This document shows, piece after piece, positions 63,247-64,000 of a DNA stretch of 64,000 nt (its first letter is position 1; every line of letters begins with the position of its first letter). The translations under genes were made by a program, and so were the position numbers. Below the pieces are notes generated by a model, which worked only from the letters and a program-made list of their open reading frames with translations, ran no database searches and was not told where the DNA came from. Origin of the DNA: Enterovibrio sp045679545 (GTDB lineage Bacteria; Pseudomonadota; Gammaproteobacteria; Enterobacterales; Vibrionaceae); NCBI RefSeq assembly GCF_045679545.1, contig NZ_CP166194.1, forward strand, positions 744,001 through 808,000. Reading direction: 5' to 3'.

Positions 63247-63597
63247 GATAATCCTAGATAGTAGGGAATGGCGGAGAAGTTAACTCAGCGCCAGAAAGGG
63301 GTCAAACCCTTGAGCGAATTTCTGTGTATCTGGAAGGCATTTCAAGACGATTCTACTCGGCAAGCGAAGAGTGCGGCAAAATTAGAGACGATTTACTCTC
63401 GTTTTGCGCGCATTTTTGCCTAATACTGGATATTGGGCTTAAAGTTGCGAACGAAATCTGCATCTTGAGACCAGTTGGGTATAAAATCATTAATACACGC
63501 TAAATCTATTTCTGTTGCTGCCGATAAGTTGGTCAGCGCATAGCGTAACGCATACTTCAATATTCACTCTTTTGTCGAAAATTAAGGGGATCGTTCT
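63247..63597. other. Divergent promoter region between xseB and pomA
   Basis: 351 bp with no gene. It holds the xseB promoter on the minus strand and, on the plus strand, a sigma-28 promoter annotated separately. Confidence 0.6.
63501..63527 (+). promoter_or_regulatory. Flagellar sigma-28 (FliA) promoter of pomA
   Basis: TAAATCTA, an 11-base spacer, then GCCGATAA. The -10 element matches the sigma-28 consensus exactly and the spacing is the canonical 11. It is about 70 bp upstream of the pomA start. Confidence 0.85.
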
Positions 63598-64000
63598 GTG
63601 GATTTGGCGACACTCATAGGACTCATTGGCGCCTTTGCCTTCATCATAATGGCGATGCTACTCGGTGGTACCTTGAGCATGTTTGCCGACGTCCCGTCTG
63701 CGCTGATTGTATTTGGCGGTAGTCTTTTCGTTGTCATGATGAAATACCCAATGGGGCAATTTTTTGGGGCATTTAAAATTGCCGGCAAAGCATTCATGTT
63801 TAAAGCCGATGATCCAGAAGACCTCATCGCAAAAATTGTTGAAATGGCCGACGCTGCCCGTAAAGGTGGTTTTCTTGCCCTAGAAGAAATGGAAGTGACC
63901 AATTCTTTTATGAAGAAAGGCGTCGACATGTTGGTGGATGGACATGATGCAGAGGTGGTGAAAATGACTCTGCAAAAAGACATCGTTATGACAGATGAAC
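63598..64000 (+). CDS. pomA: Flagellar motor protein PomA, N-terminal part
   Basis: The first 134 codons of a MotA-family stator protein; the gene runs past the window end. It starts with GTG after AAGGGG: MDLATLIGLIGAFAFIIMAM is the first membrane helix, VPSALIVFGGSLFVVMMKYP the second. A cytoplasmic loop follows (KADDPEDLIAKIVEMADAAR). The xseB-pomA adjacency and the MDLATLIGL start are typical of the sodium-driven PomAB motor of Vibrio polar flagella. Confidence 0.94.
   Translation, partial: MDLATLIGLIGAFAFIIMAMLLGGTLSMFADVPSALIVFGGSLFVVMMKYPMGQFFGAFKIAGKAFMFKADDPEDLIAKIVEMADAARKGGFLALEEMEVTNSFMKKGVDMLVDGHDAEVVKMTLQKDIVMTDE

Noticed and set aside
63582..63983. 133-codon minus-strand frame opposite pomA
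   Set aside because: It is the antisense shadow of the clear PomA coding frame.
1..64000. CRISPR arrays, rRNA, tRNA or insertion sequences
   Set aside because: No regularly spaced repeats with spacers, no recognisable structural RNA genes and no transposase frames were found on reading both strands.

Overview
The window comes from the chromosome of a marine gammaproteobacterium, most likely a member of the Vibrionaceae (a Grimontia, Enterovibrio or Vibrio relative; the genus is inference). The evidence is the gene order rodZ-ispG-hisS-yfgM-bamB-der-yfgJ-xseA-guaBA, the pair xseB-ispA-dxs next to pomA (sodium-driven polar flagellar motor), the nrdR-ribD-ribE-ribBX-ribH-nusB-thiL-pgpA cluster, and PurR/MetR-type operators.

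Left core region (1-11940): the C-terminus of RodZ, then isoprenoid (ispG), translation (hisS), secretion and outer-membrane assembly (yfgM, bamB), ribosome assembly (der), a small zinc-ribbon protein, xseA on the minus strand, and the guaBA GMP operon under a PurR-type site.

Island (about 11929-29464, ~17.5 kb) inserted at the 3' end of guaA. It starts with a P4-type tyrosine integrase broken by two in-frame TGA codons. Next comes a three-gene ABC-three-component (ABC-3C) conflict system with an Mrr-like nuclease partner. A plasmid-derived core follows: AlpA-like regulator, RepA, an iteron origin, and an IncP/RP4-type oriT followed by traJ. Only trbJ, a trbK-like gene and trbL remain of the transfer system; no relaxase, coupling protein or VirB4-type ATPase is present. 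The rest is a CoiA-like nuclease/coiled-coil protein with a membrane neighbour, an AbiE type IV toxin-antitoxin pair, and an unrecognised 309-residue gene. Repeated CATGGTAT motifs occur near both ends and support these limits. The island reads as an integrated, decayed, mobilisable plasmid carrying defence cargo.

Right core region (29465-64000): two tandem AbgT-family transporters; the glutathione-dependent formaldehyde detoxification pair frmA-fghA with a divergent LysR regulator; a large secreted protein with a chitin-binding-like domain and an HExxH motif; tadA; a possible small basic protein; mltF; purL; a GNAT protein; glnB; a YitT membrane protein; glyA; the nrdR/riboflavin/nusB/thiL/pgpA cluster; a membrane PAS-GGDEF-EAL protein overlapping a periplasmic binding protein gene (a probable sensor pair); and dxs-ispA-xseB. 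The window ends in the start of pomA, which has a clear flagellar sigma-28 promoter.

No rRNA, tRNA, CRISPR array or insertion sequence was found. All family assignments were made by reading motifs; no database search was run.
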